From contig JAJRPH010000184.1 of NCBI GenBank assembly GCA_024280875.1, forward strand, positions 1-5,067: a stretch of DNA of 5,067 bases, written 5' to 3'. Shown piece after piece: positions 1 through 5,067 of the stretch. The DNA comes from Deltaproteobacteria bacterium. GTDB lineage: Bacteria > Desulfobacterota > Desulfobacteria > Desulfobacterales > Desulfosalsimonadaceae. The notes under the pieces were generated by a model. The model had not been told where the DNA came from, ran no database searches, and worked only from the letters and a program-made list of their open reading frames with translations. Numbering within the stretch: the stretch's first letter is position 1; each line of letters starts with the position of its first letter. The translations under genes and the position numbers were made by a program.

Positions 1-64
1 AAAAATAACAAAAAAACCGAAAACGCTATCTCAAAAAATAAAATTGCAAGTATCATATTAATAA

Positions 65-600
65 TCAAGGTGTTATATTGTAGTAAAAAAAGTTAACCGG
101 ACAGCAGTGATATGGCGTGATCATTTCCCGAAGTTCAAAGGTATCGTCAGCGCAAATTATCTTTCTACCTTTTGCCCTAAATCCAAGGGCTTCTTTCATC
201 TTCTCAATAAACATTTTACTCCCGACAGCAATGCTCTGTGTCCACTTGTTTTCTTTATCACTATTATCAGTCTGCATTGCACTGTCCACCCATTTGTAGT
301 GAGCATCTTTTAAATCATCATAATTTCCAAAGCCCAGCAAGTCCATCAGCCGCTCAAAATCAATAATGCCTTTCCTTTTTCTGGGATTCTGGATTTCATT
401 ATATCCACAAAACTCCCATTGTGTGGGATGCTCTACCACGCCGGCACGAACCATATCCATATCGATATAAGTGATACATTGCCTTAAATAGCGGTTACTT
501 TCCACTGCCGTGGCATGATAACGCATCCGCCCAGAATGCACCCTTCCTGTTTTTGCGGACATTGTATTCCTGGCCTGTTCTGCCAGCGACTCCATATATC
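65..600 (-). pseudogene. Y1/REP-associated-type transposase, 5'-truncated and frameshifted remnant
   Basis: Remnant of a transposase of the Y1_Tnp (IS200-like/REP-associated tyrosine transposase) group; in intact members the N-terminal domain carries the HUH motif and the catalytic tyrosine that cut single-stranded DNA. Only the C-terminal part survives. The downstream frame shows RYHATAVES, YIDMDMVRAGVV, GYNEIQNPR, SIAVGSKMF and LGFRAKGRKII, a block I recognise from this family. Just upstream, in a different minus-strand frame (about 593 down to 525), the sequence reads AGRTGQEYNVRKNRKGAFWAD, the segment expected directly before RYHATA. The two join perfectly if the extra base at about 524 is removed, so this is a one-base insertion. 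The upstream frame meets a stop at 609-611, next to an A8 run (601-608 on the plus strand), and no HUH half is seen beyond it. The ATG at 595 is thus not a genuine start. The last 15 or so residues before the stop at 65 look diverged. Family assignment is from memory of conserved motifs. Confidence 0.8.
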
Positions 601-660
601 AAAAAAAATTATGGCTCTTTTTTGAGATCGTAACCGATAGTAGCATGGTGACGCAAAAAG

Positions 661-750
661 ACATGGCCCGGGAAAAAACTTTTTAAACTGGACCATTGAA
701 TTAAAAAACCAGCGGGGAACAAAACGAATCTTTGGAATCACATGGCCCGG
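661..750. repeat. Pair of 11-bp direct repeats beside the transposase remnant
   Basis: The sequence ACATGGCCCGG occurs at 661-671 and again at 740-750, 79 bp apart. The first copy continues into a CCCGGG palindrome. Both lie in the gene-free stretch between the transposase remnant and the pentad-repeat gene. They could be remains of an inserted or duplicated segment, or sites linked to the transposase. The sequence alone does not decide. Confidence 0.4.
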
Positions 751-774
751 CACCAATATAACATTTTCATTTTA

Positions 775-803
775 TTGACTTTAAATTTTTATTTCAATAA
801 ACT
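775..803 (+). promoter_or_regulatory. Candidate sigma70-type promoter for the pentad-repeat gene
   Basis: TTGACT at 775-780 (5 of 6 to the -35 consensus) and TAAACT at 798-803 (4 of 6 to the -10 consensus) are separated by 17 bp. The predicted transcript would start near 810 and leave a leader of about 38 nt before the ATG at 848. The surrounding DNA is AT-rich, so chance matches are possible. Confidence 0.4.
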
Positions 804-838
804 GATATTCGCTTGATGTGAAAGGGGATTTAAAAAAA

Positions 839-842
839 GAGG
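839..842 (+). promoter_or_regulatory. Ribosome binding site deciding the start at 848
   Basis: GAGG lies 5 nt before the ATG at 848, inside an A-rich context. It supports ATG 848 over the in-frame GTG at 818. Confidence 0.7.
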
Positions 843-847
843 AAATT

Positions 848-1381
848 ATGAGCAAAGCAGTGACCAGAAACCTGCTGTTGGAAGATGTAACATACAAAAT
901 CGAAAAAACCGATTTTGGTATATGGAGGCGTTTTGCCTATACCAACGGCGATCTGTTTGAAGAGTTTAAATCCCATAATCGATTCATGGGCCTGCCACTG
1001 CTACATTACACACGGGGGAAATGCCCGGAAACCGGAAAGCGGATTGTTGCAAAAGGGATCATTGCCATTGGCCGACTGGCGGTAGGTGGTCTGGCAATCG
1101 GTCACGCATCTGCCGGCCTAATATCCATCGGTCAACTGGCCATTGGACTCCTTTTCGGACTCGGTCAGGCATCCACCGGGCTTTACGCCATCGGCCAATT
1201 GGCACTGGCTTATACATTCGGCTTCGGTCAGCTTGTAACCGGGTATACGGCTATCGGACAGTTTGCTCTGGGCAAATATGTACTTGCCCAGTTGGGTTTC
1301 GGGGAATTTGTTTGGGATATGAAACATGCGGCTCCGGAAGCAAAAGAATTTTTCCGGGGGTTATTGCCCTTTCTCCGGTAA
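848..1381 (+). CDS. Glycine-pentad repeat protein, function unknown
   Basis: A 177-residue protein that I cannot assign to a named family. I chose the ATG at 848 because a GAGG Shine-Dalgarno sequence sits at 839-842, 5 nt upstream; an in-frame GTG at 818 has no comparable site. Residues 1-70 look like a mixed, soluble segment ending in FMGLPLLHYTRG and PETGKR. Residues 71-152 are built from five-residue units ending in glycine, such as IIAIG, RLAVG, GLAIG, LISIG and QLAIG. These group into four larger repeats: residues 76-95, 96-116, 117-137 and 138-157. Repeats two and three share 12 of 21 residues and each has one six-residue unit at the same place (LLFGLG, YTFGFG). Between R76 and K143 there is no charged residue apart from H86. 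The C-terminal 20 residues are polar to amphipathic. There is no signal peptide. Two readings are open: a membrane-embedded glycine-zipper-like region, or a four-sided solenoid like that of pentapeptide-repeat proteins. The gene converges on the DUF190/crcB operon with a 21-bp gap. Confidence 0.85.
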   Translation: MSKAVTRNLLLEDVTYKIEKTDFGIWRRFAYTNGDLFEEFKSHNRFMGLPLLHYTRGKCPETGKRIVAKGIIAIGRLAVGGLAIGHASAGLISIGQLAIGLLFGLGQASTGLYAIGQLALAYTFGFGQLVTGYTAIGQFALGKYVLAQLGFGEFVWDMKHAAPEAKEFFRGLLPFLR

Positions 1382-1393
1382 TCTTTGACCGGA
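1374..1393. terminator. Weak hairpin between convergent genes
   Basis: TCCGGT at 1374-1379 pairs with ACCGGA at 1388-1393 around an 8-nt loop. It overlaps the stop of the pentad-repeat gene and lies 10 bp from the end of the DUF190 gene, so it could serve both strands. No T-run follows on either strand, which makes intrinsic termination doubtful. Confidence 0.2.
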
Positions 1394-1402
1394 AAGCGGC
1401 CA

Positions 1403-1741
1403 TTACTTATTGCTGCGATAAAACCGGACTTCAGCTTTCTCCAGGGTCACCAGGCCGGCTTCGATCTTGTCATCAATCAAATCCAGAAAGCGTCTCAGCT
1501 TTTCCCGAGTATCGACGAGTTCAATAATAATGGGCAAATCTTCCGACAACCGCCTGATTTTAAATGTATGAATCACCCGGCTGTTGGCGCCGAATCCCAT
1601 CATACCTCTTAATACGGTCGCCCCGGCCAGCCCTTCCTCCCGGGCTTTGACCACAATCCATTCATACAGGGGTTTGCCTTTGTATTTATCCATATCTCCA
1701 ATAAAAATACGCAGCAGACATCCTTGCTCAGGAATTACCAA
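1403..1741 (-). CDS. DUF190 family PII-like protein, partner of CrcB
   Basis: A 112-residue protein of the DUF190 family (Pfam PF02641), small cytosolic proteins with a PII-like ferredoxin fold that often lie next to crcB; their biochemical role is not established as far as I know. Diagnostic segments are LLRIFIGDMDKYKGKPLYEW (residues 9-28), GLAGATVLRGMMGFG (37-51, the expected T-loop area), SEDLPIIIELVD (66-77) and GLVTLEKAEV (96-105). Length and motif order match intact family members. The start is the TTG at 1741: an in-frame stop lies two codons upstream, a strong GGAGG lies 6 nt upstream, and the next methionines (47, 48) fall inside the conserved core. Only 3 nt separate it from the crcB stop, so the two genes are co-transcribed and probably translationally coupled. 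A regulatory or accessory role in fluoride export is an inference from this linkage. Confidence 0.92.
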   Translation of the reverse strand: MVIPEQGCLLRIFIGDMDKYKGKPLYEWIVVKAREEGLAGATVLRGMMGFGANSRVIHTFKIRRLSEDLPIIIELVDTREKLRRFLDLIDDKIEAGLVTLEKAEVRFYRSNK

Positions 1742-1744
1742 TGA

Positions 1745-2128
1745 TTACCTCCAAATTAAGAATCCACTGACCCGGCCCAGCCAAACAGCACCGATCCCCA
1801 AAACAATATGGACCACAATATTTGCATAAGCCAGTAAATTTTCACTTTCATGAAACAGATTCATTGTCTCATTGCCGAAGGTGGAAAATGTCGTAAAACT
1901 GCCCAGGATACCAATAAAAATCAGGGAACGGGACTGGGAAGAAAAAACACCATGCGCATCTGACAAATAAAACAGCATGCCAATAATAAAACACCCGAAA
2001 ATATTAACAAAAAGCGTCCCATAAGGAAATCCGACACTTTTTGATAAATGCTGAACATAGCCGCTGATCAGGTAACGCAGGATGGCACCGATGGAGCCGC
2101 CGACGCCGATAATAAGAATTTTTGACAT
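1745..2128 (-). CDS. crcB: Fluoride channel CrcB/FluC
   Basis: A 127-residue inner-membrane fluoride channel of the CrcB/Fluc family, which works as a dual-topology homodimer and lets cytoplasmic fluoride leave the cell. The sequence shows the family signature in order: GVGGSIGAILRY (residues 8-19), GTLFVNIFGCFIIG (37-50) and GILGSFTTFSTF (73-84), with four hydrophobic membrane segments at roughly 4-25, 36-55, 67-90 and 99-123. By family alignment, N42, F81 and F84 correspond to the pore Asn and the Phe-box residues, and G76/T79 to the central sodium site; all are present, so the channel looks functional. The length is normal, and the single copy implies a homodimer rather than the two-gene heterodimer type. 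The ATG at 2128 starts the conserved N-terminus, but no clear Shine-Dalgarno sequence precedes it. First gene of an operon with DUF190. Confidence 0.96.
   Translation of the reverse strand: MSKILIIGVGGSIGAILRYLISGYVQHLSKSVGFPYGTLFVNIFGCFIIGMLFYLSDAHGVFSSQSRSLIFIGILGSFTTFSTFGNETMNLFHESENLLAYANIVVHIVLGIGAVWLGRVSGFLIWR
1748..1752 (-). promoter_or_regulatory. GGAGG ribosome binding site inside the 3' end of crcB
   Basis: GGAGG on the minus strand sits in the last sense codons (Trp-Arg) of crcB, 6 nt before the TTG start of the DUF190 gene. It fixes that non-ATG start and suggests that ribosomes finishing crcB re-initiate on the next gene. Confidence 0.75.
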
Positions 2129-2186
2129 TGGGAATACTAACCGGTTTTTAATTTAAAAACAAATTATGGCTTCGTAAAAAATCCAA

Positions 2187-2217
2187 ATTATATTTTAGCT
2201 TTGGTACGAATTCACAA
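2187..2217 (-). promoter_or_regulatory. Candidate crcB promoter (proximal)
   Basis: On the minus strand a perfect TATAAT (2192-2187) follows TTGTGA (2217-2212, 4 of 6 to -35) with a long 19-bp spacer. The -10 lies about 59 bp upstream of the crcB ATG. The perfect -10 is the main support; AT-rich surroundings raise the chance of coincidence. Confidence 0.35.
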
Positions 2218-2249
2218 TAAATGCTTAATAAGAAATGCGAGCTGATGGG

Positions 2250-2278
2250 TCTATATCAATAGATTATTGGAATATCAA
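2250..2278 (-). promoter_or_regulatory. Candidate crcB promoter (distal)
   Basis: On the minus strand TTGATA (2278-2273, 5 of 6 to -35) and TATAGA (2255-2250, 4 of 6 to -10) are spaced by exactly 17 bp. This would give a leader of about 115 nt. It is an alternative or addition to the proximal candidate. Confidence 0.3.
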
Positions 2279-2360
2279 GCAATTAAAAGAAATTGGCCAA
2301 AATATTTGGAAACTTTAAATAAACATTTGAAAACCGGAATTTTAAATAGTTGAAAAGAAA

Positions 2361-2432
2361 GGGGGCCGTGACGAAAGGGAAAAAAGTAAGGATTGTATGT
2401 GTATGTGATTTTTAAGCTCTGCCCCGGCCCCC
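2361..2432. repeat. GC-rich inverted repeat with a C8 run
   Basis: GGGGGCCG at 2361-2368 is an exact inverted copy of CGGCCCCC at 2425-2432, with 56 bases between them; the right arm extends into eight consecutive C (2428-2435). It is a sharp GC island in AT-rich DNA, 66 bases past the kinase stop. Read on the minus strand, the second arm is followed by a T-rich stretch (tttctttt), so it could act as a terminator of the kinase transcript, although the loop is long. A REP-like mobile remnant is the alternative. Confidence 0.4.
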
Positions 2433-2497
2433 CCCAAAGGATGGATATTGGATGGCAATTTTATCTATAGATTTTCAAATTTCATTTCTTTGTTTTT

Positions 2498-4747
2498 TTA
2501 ATTTGTCATTTCACCAAGCACCTCTAACGCAGGGAAAAAAATATGAATTTCGGTTCCCCGGCCAACCTTACTGTCAACCGTGATTGATCCACCATTATTT
2601 ATTACAATCCCATGCACAACAGATAGCCCCATACCGGCACCATTTGAAAAATCTTTTGTGGTAAAATACGGATCAAATATCCGATCCATATGAGACGGAT
2701 CAATTCCCTGACCATTATCCCTGATGGTCAGCCGGATGGATTTTCCGTTTTTGAGATTTCCATTTCTGACATTGACAACATCAGGATCATAAATTTTTTC
2801 AAGCTGAACCTCAATGACACCCCGGCCTTTTTTAATGGACTCCACCGCATTTGTCAGGAGATTTTCCATCATGACCCGAAGCTGACTGACATCTCCGAGA
2901 AGCGGATAACAATCATCATGCAACTGCTTGATAATTTTAACTTCATCAGGAATTATAGATTCCATTCGCTTGATTTCATTTTCGATCACCGTATGCGCCT
3001 GAACGGGCAACAAATTGTTTTCATGCTTTTGACTGAACCGAATCAGCTGCCAGATAATATCCTTTGCCCGGGCGCTGGCATCTTCGACCTTTTTTAAGAG
3101 CTTAACCGCCTGGTTGTCCTTTGGCAGCCTTGCGATAGCAAGTTCCGTGCAACCGACTATCACCGAAAGAATATTGTTAAAATTATGAGCAATTCCGCCG
3201 GTCAATGTTGTCATTGCCTCCATTTTCCGGGATTGACGGACTTGATCATCCATTTGTTTGCGATCAGTCACATCCCTTGCAATGGATAAAATTAAGTCCT
3301 CACCGCTGTACTGAATACCGGTCAGGCTCACTTCAACCGAAATCAATGTTCCGTCCTTGTGCTGATGCCGTGTTTCAAATAAAAACGGCCCATTATGCTT
3401 TATATCTTTCCAGAAATTATTATTATCTCCCCGCATGACGGCATCCGGGTCAACATCATAAATGGACAGATTTAAAAGTTTACTTTTTTCATAGCCAAGA
3501 CGATCACAGGCAGCCTGGTTGACGATTCTGAAATTACCGTCGGCATCATGTAAAAAGACCGCATCTCCAGCTTGTTCGATCATTATTCGGAAACGTTTTT
3601 CACTCTCCCTTAAAGCGGTTTCCGCCTGTTTACGTTTTTCAATATCTATGCGTAACTGTTTATTGATCTGATCGTTTTCAATCGCAGTCTGCTCCATCCG
3701 GGAAACCATATTATCAAATTCATGGGCCAGGATACCGATTTCATCGTTTCTTGAAAACGATACTCTTTTTGACAGATCACCGGTTTTTTTAATGGAGAGA
3801 ACATGATGGTTCAGTACCGAAATCGGATTCAGAATAGAATATTTGAGACTTAATAATATGAGAACCAATATGCCCATGCCGGCAATCAGTATCGAGTAAA
3901 TGCCGTTTTGAACCGTTTCATAGCCTTTACGGGAGATTTTTCTGTGAAAATTCGTGGTAATGCCGATTGCCGGATTTCCGTTTATATCCGAAAAAAATGA
4001 ATGCACTTTTAAATGATCATTATCAACGGCTTCGACATCAAAAGGTGTCTTTTCATTAATTTTTGGTGCCAGCCGGGCAGATGAATCAGAAAATATCGTT
4101 AACGAAAAATCAACCTGGGTTTGCTCCGCAATTTGTGAAACCATATCCGCATTCAAAAAACGGCCCATTATAAATGTTCCGCGGGAAGGGCCATCATTGT
4201 TACTTTTTAATATGGGGGTGGCGGACACTGCAAGCGGCCCTGCTTCCGTAATCAAGACCCCCTTAATCCCCTTAACACCCTTGATTTTTTCACCCGGCGG
4301 ATGCAGGCCTTTATTTCCGATCAGCAGCGGATGCGTCGGGGGTAAAAAATCCCTGGGGAACAAATCCAAGTCCATTTCTCTTTCTGCCTCAGGATCATAA
4401 ATCTTTCCCCAGACGACATGCCCGTCGTTATCGCAGATAAAAATTAAATTCAAATTATCATCGGTAAACGTACTTAAAACCAGATTGGATTCGATATATT
4501 TCCTGGACCCGGATTTTACAAAATCATAGGTATCATCCCATGCCGACCAGTCCCAGCCCACGGTATTTAAGTGCTTAATTTCATTATTGATGGCTTTTGA
4601 TACACGATCGGCATCCTTGATTGCTTCATCGCGTTCAAGACAAAAGAATCCGGGAAGGATAATAAACTGTTGGACACTGTATTCCGCAACACTGAAACAG
4701 ATCACAGCGCATAATAAAATAAGACTGATTTTTGTCCGTATCGACAT
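2498..4747 (-). CDS. Membrane sensor histidine kinase (CHASE4-HAMP-PAS-HisKA-HATPase)
   Basis: A 749-residue two-component sensor kinase that detects an extracytoplasmic signal and autophosphorylates on histidine. In order: a first membrane segment (about 7-30); a periplasmic CHASE4 domain (about 45-235) with the hallmark GWDWSAWDDTYDF at 64-76; a second membrane segment (about 281-305); HAMP (307-353); a coiled-coil linker; PAS plus PAC (380-494); HisKA with GGIAHNFNNILS and phospho-acceptor H521; then an ATPase domain with N box (NLLTNAVES, N633), G1 (DNGQGID, 677-683), F box (IFDPYFTTK, 690-698) and G2 (GAGMGLS, from 703). All catalytic boxes are present, so it should be active. There is no receiver domain, so it needs a separate response regulator, and none is visible here. 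The residue after the acceptor His is Asn rather than Asp/Glu. I prefer ATG 4747, with AAGG 4 nt upstream; an in-frame TTG at 4765 would add six residues but has no ribosome binding site. It is read divergently from the gene that starts at 5065. Confidence 0.95.
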   Translation of the reverse strand: MSIRTKISLILLCAVICFSVAEYSVQQFIILPGFFCLERDEAIKDADRVSKAINNEIKHLNTVGWDWSAWDDTYDFVKSGSRKYIESNLVLSTFTDDNLNLIFICDNDGHVVWGKIYDPEAEREMDLDLFPRDFLPPTHPLLIGNKGLHPPGEKIKGVKGIKGVLITEAGPLAVSATPILKSNNDGPSRGTFIMGRFLNADMVSQIAEQTQVDFSLTIFSDSSARLAPKINEKTPFDVEAVDNDHLKVHSFFSDINGNPAIGITTNFHRKISRKGYETVQNGIYSILIAGMGILVLILLSLKYSILNPISVLNHHVLSIKKTGDLSKRVSFSRNDEIGILAHEFDNMVSRMEQTAIENDQINKQLRIDIEKRKQAETALRESEKRFRIMIEQAGDAVFLHDADGNFRIVNQAACDRLGYEKSKLLNLSIYDVDPDAVMRGDNNNFWKDIKHNGPFLFETRHQHKDGTLISVEVSLTGIQYSGEDLILSIARDVTDRKQMDDQVRQSRKMEAMTTLTGGIAHNFNNILSVIVGCTELAIARLPKDNQAVKLLKKVEDASARAKDIIWQLIRFSQKHENNLLPVQAHTVIENEIKRMESIIPDEVKIIKQLHDDCYPLLGDVSQLRVMMENLLTNAVESIKKGRGVIEVQLEKIYDPDVVNVRNGNLKNGKSIRLTIRDNGQGIDPSHMDRIFDPYFTTKDFSNGAGMGLSVVHGIVINNGGSITVDSKVGRGTEIHIFFPALEVLGEMTN

Positions 4748-4988
4748 GGAGCCTTTTTCTTCCAAACGACGAGCGGCAATATTTTCTTTGCCTGTTCACG
4801 CAAAAATACAGTTGATTACAAAGGAATTCTTAAAATTTCTTGCAATTTACATTCCATTGCTCATTCAATCCGAATACAATATCCCCGTGTTCAGCGCTAA
4901 CAACCGGCTGTAAATAATTTCAACAAAATGCATTTTTTTTGCGCACCACCTTTTAAAGCGAATTATTATTATTTTATGCAATGATTTG

Positions 4989-5022
4989 GACAATTTTTGT
5001 CATTGTCTTGTCACAAATTGTC
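4989..5022. promoter_or_regulatory. Cluster of TTGTC/GACAA pentamers, possible operator
   Basis: TTGTC occurs at 4997-5001, 5003-5007, 5008-5012 and 5018-5022, and its inverse GACAA at 4989-4993: five copies in 34 bases. GACAA and the first TTGTC form a dyad with a 3-nt centre, and 5008-5016 forms a second small dyad (TTGTCACAA). The cluster ends 42 bases before the ATG at 5065 and overlaps the likely -35 region, a typical place for a transcription factor to bind. Confidence 0.4.
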
Positions 5023-5037
5023 ATTTAAGACTATTCT
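5008..5037 (+). promoter_or_regulatory. Candidate promoter for the gene starting at 5065
   Basis: TTGTCA (5008-5013, 5 of 6 to -35) and TATTCT (5032-5037, 4 of 6 to -10) are 18 bp apart. Transcription would begin near 5044, leaving a short leader that still contains the ribosome binding site at 5053. The weak -10 and the overlap with the pentamer cluster would fit a regulated promoter. Confidence 0.3.
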
Positions 5038-5064
5038 TTCCATTATATCAAAGAGGAATAACGG

Positions 5065-5067
5065 ATG
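5065..5067 (+). CDS. Start codon of a gene running off the window
   Basis: The window ends exactly on an ATG, preceded by GAGG at 5053-5056 with an 8-nt spacer and by a candidate promoter. Only the start codon is visible, so nothing can be said about the product. Its divergent placement next to an orphan sensor kinase makes a response regulator or a target gene of that system a reasonable guess, but this is inference. Confidence 0.5.

Larger units (their letters stand above)
2129..2497. other. Gene-free stretch between crcB and the kinase
   Basis: These 369 bases lie upstream of crcB and downstream of the kinase, both on the minus strand. I see no credible coding frame or tRNA. The half nearest crcB is AT-rich and carries the candidate promoters. 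The half nearest the kinase carries the GC-rich inverted repeat, an 11-bp tandem duplication (2439-2449 and 2450-2460, 9 of 11 identical, beginning GGATGG) and a 10-bp palindrome ATCTATAGAT (2463-2472). I looked for the conserved fluoride (crcB-motif) riboswitch core and did not recognise it. Confidence 0.6.
4748..5064. other. Divergent intergenic region
   Basis: About 317 AT-rich bases between the kinase start and the ATG at the window edge. No credible coding frame or RNA gene is visible. The right end holds the TTGTC cluster, a possible plus-strand promoter and a ribosome binding site, described separately. On the minus strand I see no convincing -35/-10 pair for the kinase. It is probably the control region for both divergent genes. 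Confidence 0.55.

Noticed and set aside
107..313. Plus-strand open frames across the transposase remnant
   Set aside because: They lie antisense to clear transposase homology, have no ribosome binding site and resemble no protein family.
609..738. Minus-strand open stretch ending in ...GYDLKKEP just upstream of the transposase remnant, in the same frame as its first part
   Set aside because: It has no start codon with a ribosome binding site, I see no HUH motif, and it is too short to assign; it may be degenerate sequence.
484..756. 90-residue minus-strand frame with possible start at 756
   Set aside because: The transposase homology lies in the other two minus-strand frames; this frame shows no family motif and spans the junction of the truncated element with flanking sequence.
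1021..1527. 168-residue plus-strand frame overlapping the pentad-repeat gene
   Set aside because: It is out of frame with the clear glycine-pentad coding sequence, has an Arg/Cys-rich composition typical of a shadow frame, and runs into the opposite-strand DUF190 gene.
2368..2415. Tiny plus-strand frame GTG to TAA (15 codons) between the arms of the GC-rich repeat
   Set aside because: Too short, with only the G-run as an upstream ribosome-binding-like sequence, and no support from context.
2690..3097. Plus-strand 135-residue frame inside the kinase gene
   Set aside because: It lies antisense to the HisKA/HATPase coding region, whose motifs are unambiguous; it is a shadow of the opposite frame.

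Overview
This AT-rich window of about 5 kb looks like a bacterial chromosome segment. The transposase remnant, the CHASE4/PAS kinase with an H-N-F-N-N phosphoacceptor box and the glycine-pentad protein all resemble proteins I associate with sulfate-reducing Desulfobacterota (Desulfobacterales). That placement is an inference from protein style; there is no rRNA or other marker gene here.

Layout, left to right. (1) Positions 65-600, minus strand: the C-terminal part of a Y1/REP-associated-type tyrosine transposase. It is a pseudogene, with the N-terminal catalytic half missing and one extra base near 524 that splits the surviving reading frame. The 250 bases to its right carry short repeats and no gene. 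(2) Positions 848-1381, plus strand: a 177-residue protein of unknown function. Residues 71-152 are an almost unbroken run of glycine-ended five-residue repeats, grouped in fours (20, 21, 21 and 20 residues). A plausible sigma70-type promoter and a good ribosome binding site precede it. (3) Positions 1403-2128, minus strand, convergent with the previous gene: a two-gene operon of crcB (fluC), encoding a fluoride channel, and a DUF190 (PII-like) protein. The ribosome binding site of the second gene lies in the last codons of the first, and its start codon is TTG. (4) Positions 2129-2497: a gene-free stretch with candidate crcB promoters, a GC-rich inverted repeat with a C8 run, and a short tandem duplication. 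No fluoride riboswitch is recognisable. (5) Positions 2498-4747, minus strand: a membrane-bound hybrid-free sensor histidine kinase (TM, CHASE4, TM, HAMP, PAS, HisKA, HATPase). (6) Positions 4748-5064: a divergent intergenic region that ends in a dense cluster of TTGTC/GACAA pentamers, a possible promoter and a ribosome binding site, leading into an ATG at the last three bases of the window. A divergently transcribed gene therefore starts here and is cut off.

Functionally, crcB and DUF190 form a fluoride-export unit. The kinase senses an unknown extracytoplasmic signal, and no response regulator for it is visible inside the window. The pentad-repeat protein is the least explained item and the best candidate for something undescribed.
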